Part shown: piece by piece, positions 43,057 to 53,306 of the stretch | Layout: each line of letters opens with the position of its first letter | Numbering within the stretch: the first letter of the stretch is position 1 | Assembly (NCBI GenBank): GCA_021775095.1 | Contig: JAJFII010000098.1 | Coordinates: forward strand, 96,532-160,531 | Direction: 5' to 3' | Origin: Rhodospirillales bacterium | GTDB taxonomy: Bacteria > Pseudomonadota > Alphaproteobacteria > Rhodospirillales > Casp-alpha2 | Length of the DNA: 64,000 nt | Translations under genes and position numbers: made by a program | The notes under the pieces: model-generated | Databases searched by the model: none | What the model was told of the DNA's origin: nothing | What the model saw: the letters and a program-made list of their open reading frames with translations, nothing else

Positions 43057-43803
43057 ATGGCAGGCCATTCAAAATTTAAAAACATTATGCATCGTAAGGG
43101 CGCGCAAGATAAAAAGCGGGCTAAAATATTTGCAAAACTGGCGAGAGAAATTGTCGTGGCGGCAAAAATCGGCCCGGATCCTGAAATGAATCCGCGGTTG
43201 CGTGCGGCAATTTCCGCAGGTAAAGCGCAAAATATGCCCAATGACAATATCCAGCGGGCTATCGCTAAAGCCACCGGAGCCGGCGACGACGCCAACTATG
43301 AGGAAATTCGCTACGAGGGGTATGGTCCAGGTGGTGTTGCGTTAATTGTTGAGACCCTGACCGACAATCGCAATCGAACCGCGTCGGAGGTCCGTTCAGC
43401 CTTTACCAAACACGGCGGTAATCTTGGCGAGACGGGATCTGTGGGATTTATGTTCGACCGTGTCGGTACCGTTGTCATGGAGCGGGCCGCCGGATCTGCC
43501 GATGACGTTTTTGAAGTTGCCTTGGAAGCGGGGGCGTCAGATGTCGAGAGCGGCGATGAATCGCACGATATTTATTGTGATCCCGATGACTTTTCAACGG
43601 TTCGTGACGCCATGGAGGAAAAGTTCGGCGCGCCGCAGTCTGCCGGCCTTGATTGGAAACCGCAGAATACCATCGCTGTTGACGAACAAGCCGCGCAAAC
43701 TCTCCTGAAACTTATCGATACTCTGGAAGACAGTGATGATGTCCAGACAGTGGCATCCAATTTTGAAATTGATGATGATATATTGGAACGCTTGAGCGCT
43801 TAA
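43057..43803 (+). CDS. yebC: YebC/PmpR family protein
   Basis: The 248-residue protein is a YebC/TACO1-family factor. It opens with [48 protein letters not shown], the hallmark of the family, and continues with [30 protein letters not shown]. Family members act as transcription regulators and, in recent work, ribosome-rescue-like factors at polyproline stretches. It is first in the yebC-ruvC-ruvA-ruvB series, with 23 bases before ruvC. AGGAGCG sits before the ATG. Confidence 0.95.
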   Translation: MAGHSKFKNIMHRKGAQDKKRAKIFAKLAREIVVAAKIGPDPEMNPRLRAAISAGKAQNMPNDNIQRAIAKATGAGDDANYEEIRYEGYGPGGVALIVETLTDNRNRTASEVRSAFTKHGGNLGETGSVGFMFDRVGTVVMERAAGSADDVFEVALEAGASDVESGDESHDIYCDPDDFSTVRDAMEEKFGAPQSAGLDWKPQNTIAVDEQAAQTLLKLIDTLEDSDDVQTVASNFEIDDDILERLSA

Positions 43804-43826
43804 GCAGCCGGGGAAGGCTAAAGGTC

Positions 43827-44330
43827 ATGCGTCTGATTGGTTTGGATCCGGGATTACGAAATACAGGTTGGGGGGTTATCGGCGTGCAGGATAATCGTTT
43901 GGCTTATATTGCGGACGGAGTGATTCAAACGGATTCCAAATTGTTCCTGGCGGAACGTCTGGTACAGATCCAAGACGGGTTAAAACTTGTCATTGACCAA
44001 TATCGGCCCGATGAAGCGGCCGTCGAAGAAACATTTGTTAATAAAAATGCCGTATCTACACTAAAGCTCGGGCAGGCACGGGGCATTGCCTTGGTGGTGC
44101 CGGCTTCCAGACAAATACCGGTAAGCGAATATTTGCCAAATTTAGTTAAAAAGACGGTGGTTGGCAGCGGTCATGCGGCAAAGGAACAGGTGCAAATGAT
44201 GGTTCGAACTCTATTGCCGGGATGTGTTATCGCGACGGCCGACGCTGCCGACGCGCTTGCTGTTGCCATTTGCCATGCCCATCACCGGCGCGCCTATTCT
44301 TATCAAAATCGGCTGGATGTCAGGCAATGA
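43827..44330 (+). CDS. ruvC: Crossover junction endodeoxyribonuclease RuvC
   Basis: RuvC resolves Holliday junctions. The 167-residue protein has the catalytic Asp in [14 protein letters not shown], Glu in [23 protein letters not shown], and the C-terminal acidic pair in [17 protein letters not shown]. The stop overlaps the ruvA start by three to four bases (ATGA). Confidence 0.96.
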   Translation: MRLIGLDPGLRNTGWGVIGVQDNRLAYIADGVIQTDSKLFLAERLVQIQDGLKLVIDQYRPDEAAVEETFVNKNAVSTLKLGQARGIALVVPASRQIPVSEYLPNLVKKTVVGSGHAAKEQVQMMVRTLLPGCVIATADAADALAVAICHAHHRRAYSYQNRLDVRQ

Positions 44331-44959
44331 TTGCGCGCTTAAAAGGCGATGTCGATACGATTGGTGACGGTTGGGTCATCCTGGACGTGAACGGCGTTGG
44401 TTATCTGGCCTTCTGTTCCGGCAAAACATTGGCGCGAATGGCCATAGGTGACGCCATAAAACTGGAAATCGAGACCCATGTTCGAGAGGATCATATTCAT
44501 TTGTATGGGTTCGCAGATGAAACCGAGCGCGACTGGTTTCGTCTTTTGACCAGTGTGCAGGGGGTCGGCGCAAAAGTCGGTTTGGCGATTCTTGGTGTTT
44601 TAAGCGGTGACGAACTGTTACACACAATAGCCGCATCAGATAAAGCTGGGATAACGCGAACGCCGGGTGTTGGACCGAAATTGGCAACTCGAATTCTCAG
44701 CGAACTTAAGGACAAAGTTGGCAATCTGGCATTAGGAAGTGGCCGGGCACCCCATGCCAAGTCGGCAGCCGGTCCGGTCGATACCACAGGCACGGGATCA
44801 AACGTCAGGGATGCGGCGTCGGCTCTGGTTAATTTGGGTTATAGTCCCGGCGACGCCTTAGGGGCCGTGTCCCGGATTGCCGCTGCCATGGATGGCGAAG
44901 CGGATGTGCAGGACCTCATTCGGGCCGGGTTGCGCGACCTCGCTCCGGTCGAGCTCTGA
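44327..44959 (+). CDS. ruvA: Holliday junction DNA helicase subunit RuvA
   Basis: RuvA holds the Holliday junction for the RuvB motor. The 210-residue protein has the N-terminal OB domain ([61 protein letters not shown]), helix-hairpin-helix motifs ([19 protein letters not shown]), a variable linker and the RuvB-contacting C-terminal helical domain ([16 protein letters not shown]). ATG 44327 sits inside the ruvC stop codon, fixing the start. Confidence 0.96.
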   Translation: MIARLKGDVDTIGDGWVILDVNGVGYLAFCSGKTLARMAIGDAIKLEIETHVREDHIHLYGFADETERDWFRLLTSVQGVGAKVGLAILGVLSGDELLHTIAASDKAGITRTPGVGPKLATRILSELKDKVGNLALGSGRAPHAKSAAGPVDTTGTGSNVRDAASALVNLGYSPGDALGAVSRIAAAMDGEADVQDLIRAGLRDLAPVEL

Positions 44960-44981
44960 TCCATAGAAATGAATTGAACGA

Positions 44982-46043
44982 ATGAACGATCAGGATCGAA
45001 TTATAGCGCCGCAGGAGGCGGCGGCGGATCAGGAAGGAGACTTCATTGAGGTTGGCACCCGACCGCGCAGCCTGGATGATTTTATTGGGCAGCGACAGAT
45101 TCGTGAGAATCTGAAAGTTTTTATCGGTGCCGCCCGCAAACGCAGTGAGGCCATGGATCACGTGCTATTTCACGGACCCCCGGGGCTTGGTAAAACAACA
45201 CTTGCGCAAATTGTTGCTAACGAGTTGGGCGTCGGGTTTCGAGCAACGTCCGGTCCGGTTATCGTGAAAGCCGGAGATTTGGCCGCGATTTTGACGAACC
45301 TTCAACCCCGTGATGTTCTGTTTATTGACGAGATTCATCGGCTTAATCCAATTGTCGAGGAAATTTTATATCCGGCGATGGAAGACCGCCAACTGGACCT
45401 GATTATCGGAGAGGGGCCCGCCGCTCGGTCCGTGCGCATTGATCTGCCCGCCTTTACACTGGTCGGTGCGACAACACGGGCGGGATTGTTAACGACCCCC
45501 CTGCGAGACCGGTTCGGCATACCCCTGAGGCTAATTTTTTATGAACCTGAAGAACTCATTGAAATTGTCAAGCGCGGTGCCAGACTGTTGCAGTTCGATT
45601 TGACCGATGACGGTGCCCTGGAAATTGCCAGTCGGGCCCGAGGGACACCACGGGTTGCCGGACGTTTGCTGCGCCGGGTCCGGGATTTTTCAGATTTGGA
45701 CGGTGACAAAGCTGTAGATGCGAAAGCCGCCGATGCCGCTTTGACCCGGCTGGAAGTCGACCGGATGGGGCTGGACGCCATGGACAGAAGGTATCTGGGG
45801 TTCATCATAAAAAATTATGGGGGCGGTCCGGTCGGGATAAATACATTGGCGGCGGCGTTATCGGAACAACGCGATACCTTGGAAGATGTGATCGAACCGT
45901 TTTTGATCCAGCAAGGCCTTTTAATGCGCACGCCCCGTGGTCGGGTCCTGGCATCGGAGGCCTATCGTCATCTCGGGATAACCCCGCCGAAAGTTCTTCC
46001 GCAAATGGATCTGTTGGCTGGCGAAATGGCTGAAGATGGATAA
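44982..46043 (+). CDS. ruvB: Holliday junction DNA helicase RuvB
   Basis: RuvB is the AAA+ motor for branch migration. The 353-residue protein has [11 protein letters not shown], Walker [21 protein letters not shown], Walker [13 protein letters not shown], sensor residues in [22 protein letters not shown], and the winged-helix C-terminus ending LGITPP. The end overlaps ybgC by eight bases. Confidence 0.97.
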   Translation: MNDQDRIIAPQEAAADQEGDFIEVGTRPRSLDDFIGQRQIRENLKVFIGAARKRSEAMDHVLFHGPPGLGKTTLAQIVANELGVGFRATSGPVIVKAGDLAAILTNLQPRDVLFIDEIHRLNPIVEEILYPAMEDRQLDLIIGEGPAARSVRIDLPAFTLVGATTRAGLLTTPLRDRFGIPLRLIFYEPEELIEIVKRGARLLQFDLTDDGALEIASRARGTPRVAGRLLRRVRDFSDLDGDKAVDAKAADAALTRLEVDRMGLDAMDRRYLGFIIKNYGGGPVGINTLAAALSEQRDTLEDVIEPFLIQQGLLMRTPRGRVLASEAYRHLGITPPKVLPQMDLLAGEMAEDG

Positions 46044-46467
46044 TATGCACCAGTTGCCTGTTCGAATCTATTACGAAGATACCGATAGTGGCGGCATCGT
46101 CTATTACGCCAATTATTTAAAATATGCCGAGCGGGGACGTACGGAATTGCTCCGAGACCTGGGAATCGAGAGCCAGCAGATGATGGCGACCCTGGGAATA
46201 GGCCTCACCGTACGTCGGTGTAATATCGAATATTTTCGGTCGGCGAAACTCGATGACGAGGTGGTTGTTGAGACGGACCTCTTGAAGGTCGGTGGCGCTT
46301 CATTGGATTTGCGCCAGGCCATTCGCCGCGGCACAGACAGGCTTGTTGAAATGGAAATTAAGCTGGCCTGCGTGAATTTTGCTGACGGTCGGCCCACGGC
46401 TTTGACGAAACAATTGAGAACTTCCTTACAGCAACGTATGAACGCAATTCAAAATTCAAATGAATAA
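46036..46467 (+). CDS. ybgC: Tol-Pal system-associated acyl-CoA thioesterase
   Basis: The 143-residue hotdog-fold thioesterase is the usual first member of tol-pal operons. The active-site segment [29 protein letters not shown] has the catalytic Asp. In other species YbgC acts on short-chain or phospholipid-related acyl-CoAs; its link to envelope integrity is not settled. It overlaps ruvB by eight bases and precedes tolQ by 20. Confidence 0.95.
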   Translation: MDNMHQLPVRIYYEDTDSGGIVYYANYLKYAERGRTELLRDLGIESQQMMATLGIGLTVRRCNIEYFRSAKLDDEVVVETDLLKVGGASLDLRQAIRRGTDRLVEMEIKLACVNFADGRPTALTKQLRTSLQQRMNAIQNSNE

Positions 46468-46487
46468 GGTATAGGGACCCCGAGAAG

Positions 46488-47213
46488 ATGGAGAATCAAG
46501 CAGTTGACGCAATGGCCCTCGCAGGATCGGTTGGCGCGTTGGATTTTGGTATGTTGTCTTTGTTTCAACGTGCAGATTTAATTGTCAAATGCGTTATCCT
46601 ATTGTTATTGCTGGCATCTTTTTGGTGTTGGGCAATAATTTTTGAAAAATGGATTGGCCTGCGACGCCTGAATAAACGTTCCACCATTTTCGAAACGTCC
46701 TTTTGGTCCGGCCAATCGCTGGACGATTTATATGACCGGATTTCAGCGCAGCCGCGTGATCCCATGTCTGCGGTCTTTGTTGCCGCCATGCGCGAGTGGC
46801 GGCGGTCACCGTCAAAATCGGGGATAGGAGGTGCGACCGTAAGCCTAGCCGAACGGATTGACCGGGTGATGCAAATTACCGTTCAGCGGGAAATGGATCG
46901 GGTTGAACGGTATATGACATTCCTTGCAACAACCGGGTCGACGGCACCGTTTATTGGTTTGTTTGGCACTGTCTGGGGAATTATGAACAGTTTTCAGTCG
47001 ATTGCGATATCCAAAAATACCAGCCTGGCCGTGGTCGCCCCGGGAATTGCCGAGGCTTTATTTGCCACCGCGTTGGGACTATTGGCAGCCATCCCGGCGG
47101 TCGTCGCCTATAACAAATTGTCACGCGATCTCGACCGATATGCTGGGCGGCTCGATAATTTTGCGGGAGAATTTGCGGCAATTCTGAGCCGCGAAATGGA
47201 AGGCGAAACCTAA
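46488..47213 (+). CDS. tolQ: Tol-Pal complex proton channel TolQ
   Basis: TolQ is the inner-membrane channel subunit that, with TolR, uses the proton gradient to power TolA during envelope constriction. The 241-residue protein has three membrane segments: LIVKCVILLLLLASFWCWAIIFEKW, ATTGSTAPFIGLFGTVWGIMNSF and LFATALGLLAAIPAVVAYN, matching the MotA_TolQ_ExbB fold. The intervening cytoplasmic region with RIDRVMQITVQREMDRVER is typical. tolR starts two bases later. Confidence 0.96.
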   Translation: MENQAVDAMALAGSVGALDFGMLSLFQRADLIVKCVILLLLLASFWCWAIIFEKWIGLRRLNKRSTIFETSFWSGQSLDDLYDRISAQPRDPMSAVFVAAMREWRRSPSKSGIGGATVSLAERIDRVMQITVQREMDRVERYMTFLATTGSTAPFIGLFGTVWGIMNSFQSIAISKNTSLAVVAPGIAEALFATALGLLAAIPAVVAYNKLSRDLDRYAGRLDNFAGEFAAILSREMEGET

Positions 47214-47214
47214 G

Positions 47215-47691
47215 GTGGCAAGTTATACAAGTTATATCAGACCCCGCAATGGCACGGCGCGCCGTCAGCATACCCGTCCCATGAGCGAAATAAATGTCAC
47301 ACCCTTTGTTGATGTGATGCTTGTTCTGTTGGTTATTTTTATGGTTACCGCACCGTTGTTGACAGTCGGTGTGCAAATTGACTTACCAAAAACCAAAGCC
47401 GCCGTCATCAGCGGACAGGACGAACCGCTTTCCGTTAGCGTCGATGCGGGAGGCAATATATTTATTCAGGACACCGAAGTGAAAATGGAGACATTGGTGC
47501 CGCGTCTGACAGCGATAACCGGCAAAAACCCCGATGTTCGGATCTTTGTGCGCGGTGACCGGGCGGTCAATTATGGCCGTGTGATGACGGTGATGGGGCG
47601 GATAAACGCCGCAGGGTATCGTAAGGTGGCACTGATCACATCTCAGGGTGATGGTGATAATCGGGCGAAGACAAAGCAGGACGAAAAATAA
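47215..47691 (+). CDS. tolR: Tol-Pal complex protein TolR
   Basis: TolR is the single-span partner of TolQ. The 158-residue protein has [36 protein letters not shown], in which the first Asp is the proton-carrying residue in the membrane helix, and a periplasmic domain ending with [20 protein letters not shown] start at 47215 follows the tolQ stop immediately. The short basic N-terminus faces the cytoplasm. Confidence 0.96.
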   Translation: MASYTSYIRPRNGTARRQHTRPMSEINVTPFVDVMLVLLVIFMVTAPLLTVGVQIDLPKTKAAVISGQDEPLSVSVDAGGNIFIQDTEVKMETLVPRLTAITGKNPDVRIFVRGDRAVNYGRVMTVMGRINAAGYRKVALITSQGDGDNRAKTKQDEK

Positions 47692-47696
47692 ACGCC

Positions 47697-48677
47697 ATGC
47701 GCTGGGGTTTTATGACGTCGATGGTATTGCATGTGGGACTGATCGCGATCAGTTATTTCGGGTTGCCTTTTTTGCGAAAAACGCCGGTTCTGCTTGAAAC
47801 GCCGGTATGGGTCGAAGTTGTTACCATCGCTGAAGTGACCAATACATCGCCGCCAGAACCGCAACCAAAACCGGAGCCAGAACCGGAGCCAGAACCGGAG
47901 CCAGAACCGGAACCCGAGCCAGAACCGGAACCGGAGCCGGAACCCGAGCCAGAACCGGAGCCAGAACCCGAGCCAGAACCCGAGCCCGAACCGGAACCAG
48001 AGCCCGAACCGGAGCCCGAGCCCGAGCCGGAACCAGAACCCGAGCCGGAACCAGAGCCCGAGCCCGAGCCCGAACCGGAACCAGAGCCCGAGCCGCAACC
48101 AGAGCCCGAGCCCGAGCCCGAACCGAAACCCAAACCGAAAGTTGAAGAAAAGCCGAAGTTGAAGATGGCTGGAATTCAGCCCACAAAGAAACCCAAACCA
48201 CCGAAACCACCTGACCCATTTGCCAAGGTGCTGAAGACTCTGGAAGCTCTGAAAAAGCAACCGCCGCCGCGGCCGCCGGCTGACCCTGAAAAGAAAAAAT
48301 CGTCCTTTGAGGAACAAATGGCCAAAGCCCTGAAAACGCCTTCAAAAAACCATATTCCCGATCAACCTTTGTCGATGAGCGAGAAGGATGTGGTTCGCCA
48401 GCAAATTCGACGCTGCTGGAGCCTTCCGGCAGGGGCTAAGGACGCCAGAGATTTGGTTATCGAGGTGACCCTTGTTATGAATCCCGACGGGACGGTTCGC
48501 CGCGCCGATGTGGTCGATGATGCGCGCATGCGTACGGACCCGTTTTTCAGGGCGGCAGCAGAGTCGGCGCGAAGAGCGGTCTTGAATCCTAAGTGCAGTC
48601 CGCTCAAACTGCCGCCGGAGAAATACAGCCAGTGGCAACGGATGACTTTGAATTTTAATCCTAAGGATATGTTTTAA
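47697..48677 (+). CDS. tolA: Tol-Pal protein TolA with Pro-Glu rod
   Basis: TolA bridges the TolQR motor to Pal/TolB in the outer membrane. An N-terminal membrane helix ([18 protein letters not shown]) and a C-terminal TolA/TonB-like domain ([40 protein letters not shown]...) are present. The middle domain, usually an Ala/Lys/Glu helix, here begins with about 37 uninterrupted Pro-Glu dipeptides (about residues 59-132), flanked by Pro-Lys/Pro-Gln pairs. A Pro-Glu rod would be extended and stiff, like that in TonB. The TolA call rests on its position between tolR and tolB and its ends. The stop overlaps the tolB start. Confidence 0.92.
   Translation: MRWGFMTSMVLHVGLIAISYFGLPFLRKTPVLLETPVWVEVVTIAEVTNTSPPEPQPKPEPEPEPEPEPEPEPEPEPEPEPEPEPEPEPEPEPEPEPEPEPEPEPEPEPEPEPEPEPEPEPEPEPEPEPEPEPQPEPEPEPEPKPKPKVEEKPKLKMAGIQPTKKPKPPKPPDPFAKVLKTLEALKKQPPPRPPADPEKKKSSFEEQMAKALKTPSKNHIPDQPLSMSEKDVVRQQIRRCWSLPAGAKDARDLVIEVTLVMNPDGTVRRADVVDDARMRTDPFFRAAAESARRAVLNPKCSPLKLPPEKYSQWQRMTLNFNPKDMF
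47850..48138 (+). repeat. Hexanucleotide repeat coding for Pro-Glu in tolA
   Basis: A tandem 6-base unit (CCN-GAR, pure from 47871 to about 48092, roughly 37 copies) encodes the Pro-Glu rod. Third-position changes between CCA, CCG and CCC, GAA and GAG break perfect repetition. Changes in copy number would preserve the frame. Confidence 0.9.
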
Positions 48678-50017
48678 TGGTGTTGGGAATTATAAAAACG
48701 ACGAAAAATTGGTTTTTTTGCGCCTTGTTCCTGCTGACAGCAGTAAGCCCCAGCCATGCGGAATTGCGAATTGACATTACCCAGGGTTCCGTCAAACCCA
48801 TGCCCATTGCGGTGGCGGACCTGGGCGGGCAGTCCGGAGACGAACAAAAATTCGGACGCGACATTGCCCGTGTTATTGCCACCGACCTTGAACGGTCCGG
48901 TTTATTCAAAGCCGTTGATCGAGACGCCTTCATTCAGTCTGCCGATGCCTTGGAAACTTTACCTCGATTTGGGGATTGGCGGATTATCAATGCCCAAGCC
49001 CTGGTCCAGGGGCGCGCAAAACTGGTTCCAGACGGCCGCCTGCGGGTTGAATTTCGTTTGTGGGATGTGGTTGCCGAAACGCAAATGGTTGGATTGGCGT
49101 ATTTTACAATACCTGACAATTGGCGGCGGGTGGCCCACATCATTTCCGATGCCATTTATAAACGGATTACCGGAGAATCAGGCTATTTTGATACGCGGAT
49201 TGTTTATATCGCTGAATCGGGCCCAGCCGATCGCCGCAAAAAACGCCTGGCGATTATGGACCAGGACGGGGCCAATCACCGGTTTTTAACGGACGGCTCT
49301 TCGCTCGTTTTAACACCTCGGTTTTCGCCTGAACTCCAAGAGATCACCTATCTTTCTTATTTTGGCAACCTGCCCCGTGTTTATATTTTCAACATCGATA
49401 CCGGACGACAGGAAGTTCTTGGCGATTTTCCGGGAATGACCTTTGCACCGCGATTTTCGCCCGGCGGGAAAGAGGTCATCATCAGCATGGCGAAGGGTGG
49501 CAATTCCGATATCTACACCATGGATTTACGGACCAGAAAGGTCACTCAACTGACTTTTCATTCGGCCATCGACACCTCTGCCAGCTTTTCACCTGACGCG
49601 GCAAAAATCGTCTTTAACTCGGACCGCGGCGGCACCCAACAGCTTTATGTGATGACCGCTGCCGGTAAATCCGTGCGTCGGATCAGTTATGGCAAGGGGC
49701 GATACGCGACACCGGTATGGTCGCCACGGGGCGATTTGATCGCTTTTACTAAAATTCATCGAGGTCGGTTTTTTATTGGCGTTATGCGCCCCGATGGGTC
49801 CGGAGAACGTCTGTTGGCCGAAGATTTTTTGGTCGAATCTCCGACCTGGGCACCGAACGGTCGAGTGTTGATGTTTTTTCGCCAAAGTAAATCGACCGCC
49901 GATGGAAAGGGCGGACGGTCGCGTCTGTTTAGTGTTGATTTAACCGGCCAGAATCTAAGGGAAATAATCACTCCAATCGACGCATCCGACCCCGCGTGGT
50001 CGCCCTTAATCCCCTAA
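48677..50017 (+). CDS. tolB: Tol-Pal periplasmic protein TolB
   Basis: TolB is a periplasmic beta-propeller that binds Pal. The 446-residue protein has a signal peptide ([18 protein letters not shown]), an N-terminal TolB domain ([39 protein letters not shown]) and repeating WD-like propeller blades ([60 protein letters not shown]). The [12 protein letters not shown] blade is diagnostic. It begins on the last base of the tolA stop. Confidence 0.96.
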   Translation: MVLGIIKTTKNWFFCALFLLTAVSPSHAELRIDITQGSVKPMPIAVADLGGQSGDEQKFGRDIARVIATDLERSGLFKAVDRDAFIQSADALETLPRFGDWRIINAQALVQGRAKLVPDGRLRVEFRLWDVVAETQMVGLAYFTIPDNWRRVAHIISDAIYKRITGESGYFDTRIVYIAESGPADRRKKRLAIMDQDGANHRFLTDGSSLVLTPRFSPELQEITYLSYFGNLPRVYIFNIDTGRQEVLGDFPGMTFAPRFSPGGKEVIISMAKGGNSDIYTMDLRTRKVTQLTFHSAIDTSASFSPDAAKIVFNSDRGGTQQLYVMTAAGKSVRRISYGKGRYATPVWSPRGDLIAFTKIHRGRFFIGVMRPDGSGERLLAEDFLVESPTWAPNGRVLMFFRQSKSTADGKGGRSRLFSVDLTGQNLREIITPIDASDPAWSPLIP

Positions 50018-50189
50018 TTGGGGGGTAATATCTTTGTGATTCGTTAGTCTCAACAAAGAAAACACTTGAAATAAGTCTATGATTCTTTAATTAATCGGAT
50101 CTAGAGGCACGTTTTCCTGCCCAATATGTTATATACGGCTCATTTTGAGCGGTGTTAGTAAATACCTATCCCGGTGAAGGGGGAATTAA

Positions 50190-50720
50190 ATGCGGTTAAA
50201 GATTTATGGCATTCTCGCGGCAGTAGCTCTATTGAGCGCATGCGCTTCAGGGCCCGAAGCAACAGATACCACCGCTGGCGGTGGATCTGTAGCCGACGCG
50301 AAACCTGTTGAGACCTATACAGCTCCTTTAGGTACAACTGCAACTGTAGCTCCAGGTTCCCAAGAAGACCTGGTTGCCAACGTTGGTGATCGTGTGTTCT
50401 TTGGATTTGATCAATTTACATTGGACGGCAAAAGCCGCTCGGTACTGGATAAACAAGCGGCGTGGTTGAGTGCAAATCCTTCGGTCATAGTCACGATTCA
50501 AGGCCATTGTGATGAGCGTGGAACCCGCGAATACAACTTGGCTTTGGGTGAGCGCCGGGCCAATGCCGCCAAGGACTATCTGGTACAGTTGGGTGTAAAT
50601 CCCAATCGTATCAAGACCATTTCTTATGGCAAAGAACGTCCGGTAGCGCTTGGCTCTTCGGATAGTGCGTGGGCTCAAAACCGTCGTTCCGTAACCGTTG
50701 TTGGGAACGTTGGAAGTTAA
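50190..50720 (+). CDS. pal: Peptidoglycan-associated lipoprotein Pal
   Basis: Pal anchors the outer membrane to peptidoglycan. The 176-residue precursor has a lipobox LLSAC with Cys18 as the acylated residue, a short linker and an OmpA-like domain with VFFGFDQFTLDGKS and IQGHCDERGTREYNLALGERRANAAKDYLVQLGV. A strong intrinsic terminator follows 30 bases later. It is separated from tolB by 172 bases that may hold an internal promoter. Confidence 0.97.
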   Translation: MRLKIYGILAAVALLSACASGPEATDTTAGGGSVADAKPVETYTAPLGTTATVAPGSQEDLVANVGDRVFFGFDQFTLDGKSRSVLDKQAAWLSANPSVIVTIQGHCDERGTREYNLALGERRANAAKDYLVQLGVNPNRIKTISYGKERPVALGSSDSAWAQNRRSVTVVGNVGS

Positions 50721-50747
50721 TTAACTTTCGCCCGCTGACAAAATTTT

Positions 50748-50795
50748 AAGACGCCTGTTCTCCGGTCAATCCGATGGGGCAGGCGTCTTATTTTT
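50748..50795 (+). terminator. Intrinsic terminator after pal
   Basis: AAGACGCCTG (50748-50757) pairs with CAGGCGTCTT (50780-50789), followed by A and TTTTT. It would end the tol-pal transcript before cpoB. Confidence 0.88.
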
Positions 50796-50847
50796 GCCCA
50801 TTTGTCTTGGCATTATGACCCCATTTTTAAGGCTCTGGAGATCATTC

Positions 50848-51867
50848 ATGTCACGTTTGTCACAGTTTTTAAGGTTTTGCCCCTCGTTGGCGGTGATATC
50901 GTTGGTTTTGGTTGTCGCGCCGACTGTCGCTTTTGCGCAGCAACAAAACAATCAGTCCCTGATTGATCGCCTTGAACGGCTTGAGCGCGACATTCGGACC
51001 CTGAACGTACAGATCGCCCGTGGCGGGACGCCCACACAGCTGGCGTCTGGTGCCGGTGCGTCTTCCTCACCTGCAATCGACGGTCCAGCCATCGCCCGAT
51101 TGGGCGCACGAATGGACAGTTTGGAATCCGATTTGCGTGTGGTTACCGGATCTATCGAGAGTGTTAATCATCAGGTTTTTCAGATTACCGATCGCCTGGA
51201 GAAACTCGTCAGTGATATTGATTTCAGGCTTTCCGCCCTGGAAGGTCAGGGTCAACCGCGAGCGACCTCGGAGCCGGCCGCCAATCGATTGCCGGTGATT
51301 GGTTCGGCTCCCTCGCCTGCTGCGGTGCAATCGGTTGCGCCAGCTCCTGGCGCCCAGACATTGGGAACCGTCGCCCTGTCCGAGGTTGCAAAAGTTGAAC
51401 GGGCAAAGGTCGAGGGGTTGCCGACCGCAGTGACAGCACCCAAAGCAAATACGGCGGAACCCGCCGGTTCCCTGCCGGCAGGGACCGTCAAAGAACAATA
51501 TACCTATGCTTTCAATTTGCTGCGGCAAACCAACTATGATCAGGCGGAAGTTGCCCTGAAAGCCTTTATCGCGACCAATGGCGACGAACCTCTGGCCAGC
51601 AACGCCCGCTATTGGCTGGGCGAAACCTATTATGTACGCCGTTCGTTTAATGATGCCGCGCAAATTTTTTACCAGGGGTTCAGCAAAGACCCAACGGGGC
51701 CAAAGGCTGCCGATTCGCTGTTGAAACTCGGCATGTCCCTGGGTGAACTCGGACAGGCCGATGACGCCTGCGCGGCGTTCAGCAAAGTCTTGAGCGATTT
51801 CCCCAAGGCCACGTCGAGCGTGAAAAATGCCGTTGCCAGAGAGCGTAAACGCAGCTCCTGCCCGTAA
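50848..51867 (+). CDS. cpoB: Cell division coordinator CpoB (YbgF)
   Basis: CpoB is a periplasmic protein linking Tol-Pal action to septal peptidoglycan synthesis. The 339-residue precursor has a signal peptide (LAVISLVLVVAPTVAFA), a trimerising coiled coil (LIDRLERLERDIRTLNVQI, ARLGARMDSLESDLRVVTGSIESVNHQVFQITDRLEKL), an Ala/Pro-rich linker and C-terminal TPRs (EQYTYAFNLLRQTNYDQAEVALKAFI, NARYWLGETYYVRRSFNDAAQIFYQGF). ATG 50848 follows GGAG. It lies between pal and tilS. Confidence 0.95.
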   Translation: MSRLSQFLRFCPSLAVISLVLVVAPTVAFAQQQNNQSLIDRLERLERDIRTLNVQIARGGTPTQLASGAGASSSPAIDGPAIARLGARMDSLESDLRVVTGSIESVNHQVFQITDRLEKLVSDIDFRLSALEGQGQPRATSEPAANRLPVIGSAPSPAAVQSVAPAPGAQTLGTVALSEVAKVERAKVEGLPTAVTAPKANTAEPAGSLPAGTVKEQYTYAFNLLRQTNYDQAEVALKAFIATNGDEPLASNARYWLGETYYVRRSFNDAAQIFYQGFSKDPTGPKAADSLLKLGMSLGELGQADDACAAFSKVLSDFPKATSSVKNAVARERKRSSCP

Positions 51868-51871
51868 CCCG

Positions 51872-53227
51872 ATGGCCGACCCTTCCACAGGTGACAACCT
51901 GTTAGCGCACTTCGCGCAGGTCATGGGCACATTTACGCCGTTTGAAAAAAACCCACAAATAGCGATCGCCCTGTCGGGAGGCGGCGATAGTATGGCTTTG
52001 CTGCACCTGGCTTGCCAGTGGGCCGCCAGTTGTGGTGCGCAAATTTCCGCCCTGACCGTTGACCATGGGTTGCGAAAAGACTCCCGGGTCGAGGCAAAAC
52101 GGGTCGGTCGGTGGGCGGCTCGATTGGGTGTCCCTCACCATGTTCTTGAGTGGCACGGGGAAAAACCTGCGACCGCTGTTCAGTCAACTGCGAGGGATGC
52201 CCGCTACCGCCTCATGAGCCGGTGGTGCGCGCAGCAAAATATCTTACATCTGTTAACCGCCCATACGCGCGATGACCAGATCGAAACCCATTTAATGCGC
52301 AAAGACCATGGGAGCGGGCCAGTCGGCCTGGCGGCGATGAGTCAAGTGCATGAACTCGCCGATTGTCGTTTATTGCGCCCTCTGCTCGGCACCAGGAGGC
52401 AGGATTTGAGATCCTATCTGAACCGCTTTTCGATAAGCTGGGCGGAAGATCCTTCAAATCGGGATGAAAAGTTTGAACGGGTGCGCTGGCGCAACTACAT
52501 CGCTGCGCACAAATTGCCCGTCGACGATCTGGCGACGACCATTTCTCATTACGGACGGCTCCGCAGAGATGAGTCCCTAATCCTTGCAAAGTTGGCGGCA
52601 GCGACCGTCACGTTGCACCCACTGGGTTGGGCGATCATTAATCTAGAAGCGCTTGATCGTGCGGCGGACGTCCATCAGAGGAGGCTGCTGGCCCGCATTG
52701 CAATGGTCATCGGTGGCAGGTCCTATGAACCCCATGGCGGGCAAATCCTGGCTTTGCTAAAAGATCTTAAGGGCGATCAGGCAAGCGGACCGGCAGCGTC
52801 TACCCTCGGTGGCTGTCGTTTTATCGGCCAAAATCGTCAATTACGGGTTTTACGGGAATACCGAAATTTGCCATTTCCCCGCCCTATCGTTGCCGGTGAC
52901 ACCGTCCATTGGGATCGCCGGTTCAAGATAACCTTCGGAACAGGCCTCGATCTGGCGACAGGAGCGGCAACTCTGCGTGCCTTTCAAAAGGCCGATTGGC
53001 TGATCATTAAATCCCAATTGGACCTGTCGTGGGTCGGCGGCCGGGCCTTTGACGTTTGCCAGACGGTGCCGGTTATTGTTGATGAGGAGGGGGTGTTTGC
53101 GGTCCCGCACTTGAACTATCGCCGCACCGAAAATACCGGCGAACAAAAAAATGCGAGCGAAATTGTATCCTATCTGTCATTTTGTCCTCCGAATTCCTTG
53201 TCTGGGAACGGGTTTTCGGTTGCTTAA
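51872..53227 (+). CDS. tilS: tRNA(Ile)-lysidine synthase
   Basis: TilS modifies C34 of tRNA-Ile(CAU) to lysidine so that it reads AUA. The 451-residue protein has the PP-loop IALSGGGDSMALLHLA, the following LTVDHGLRKDSRVEAKRVGRWAARLGVPHHVLEW, and RDARYRLMSRWCAQQNILHLLTAHTRDDQIETHLMR. ATG 51872 lies just after the cpoB stop codon and fixes the start. Order tilS-ftsH is widely conserved. Confidence 0.95.
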   Translation: MADPSTGDNLLAHFAQVMGTFTPFEKNPQIAIALSGGGDSMALLHLACQWAASCGAQISALTVDHGLRKDSRVEAKRVGRWAARLGVPHHVLEWHGEKPATAVQSTARDARYRLMSRWCAQQNILHLLTAHTRDDQIETHLMRKDHGSGPVGLAAMSQVHELADCRLLRPLLGTRRQDLRSYLNRFSISWAEDPSNRDEKFERVRWRNYIAAHKLPVDDLATTISHYGRLRRDESLILAKLAAATVTLHPLGWAIINLEALDRAADVHQRRLLARIAMVIGGRSYEPHGGQILALLKDLKGDQASGPAASTLGGCRFIGQNRQLRVLREYRNLPFPRPIVAGDTVHWDRRFKITFGTGLDLATGAATLRAFQKADWLIIKSQLDLSWVGGRAFDVCQTVPVIVDEEGVFAVPHLNYRRTENTGEQKNASEIVSYLSFCPPNSLSGNGFSVA

Positions 53228-53306
53228 TCTGGGAAACTGACTATCTCAGTATCAGAATGCGGTAAGGCCGCAATCAATAGATTTTTTTGTTTGAAAGGGC
53301 GTTATT

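Noticed and set aside
47753..48133. A long minus-strand frame of nearly pure Gly-Ser
   Set aside because: It is the mirror of the Pro-Glu repeat in tolA; the composition is a product of the hexanucleotide repeat, not a gene.
50018..50189. An internal promoter for pal in the 172-base gap
   Set aside because: TTGAAA with a poor -10 was seen but the match is too weak to list.
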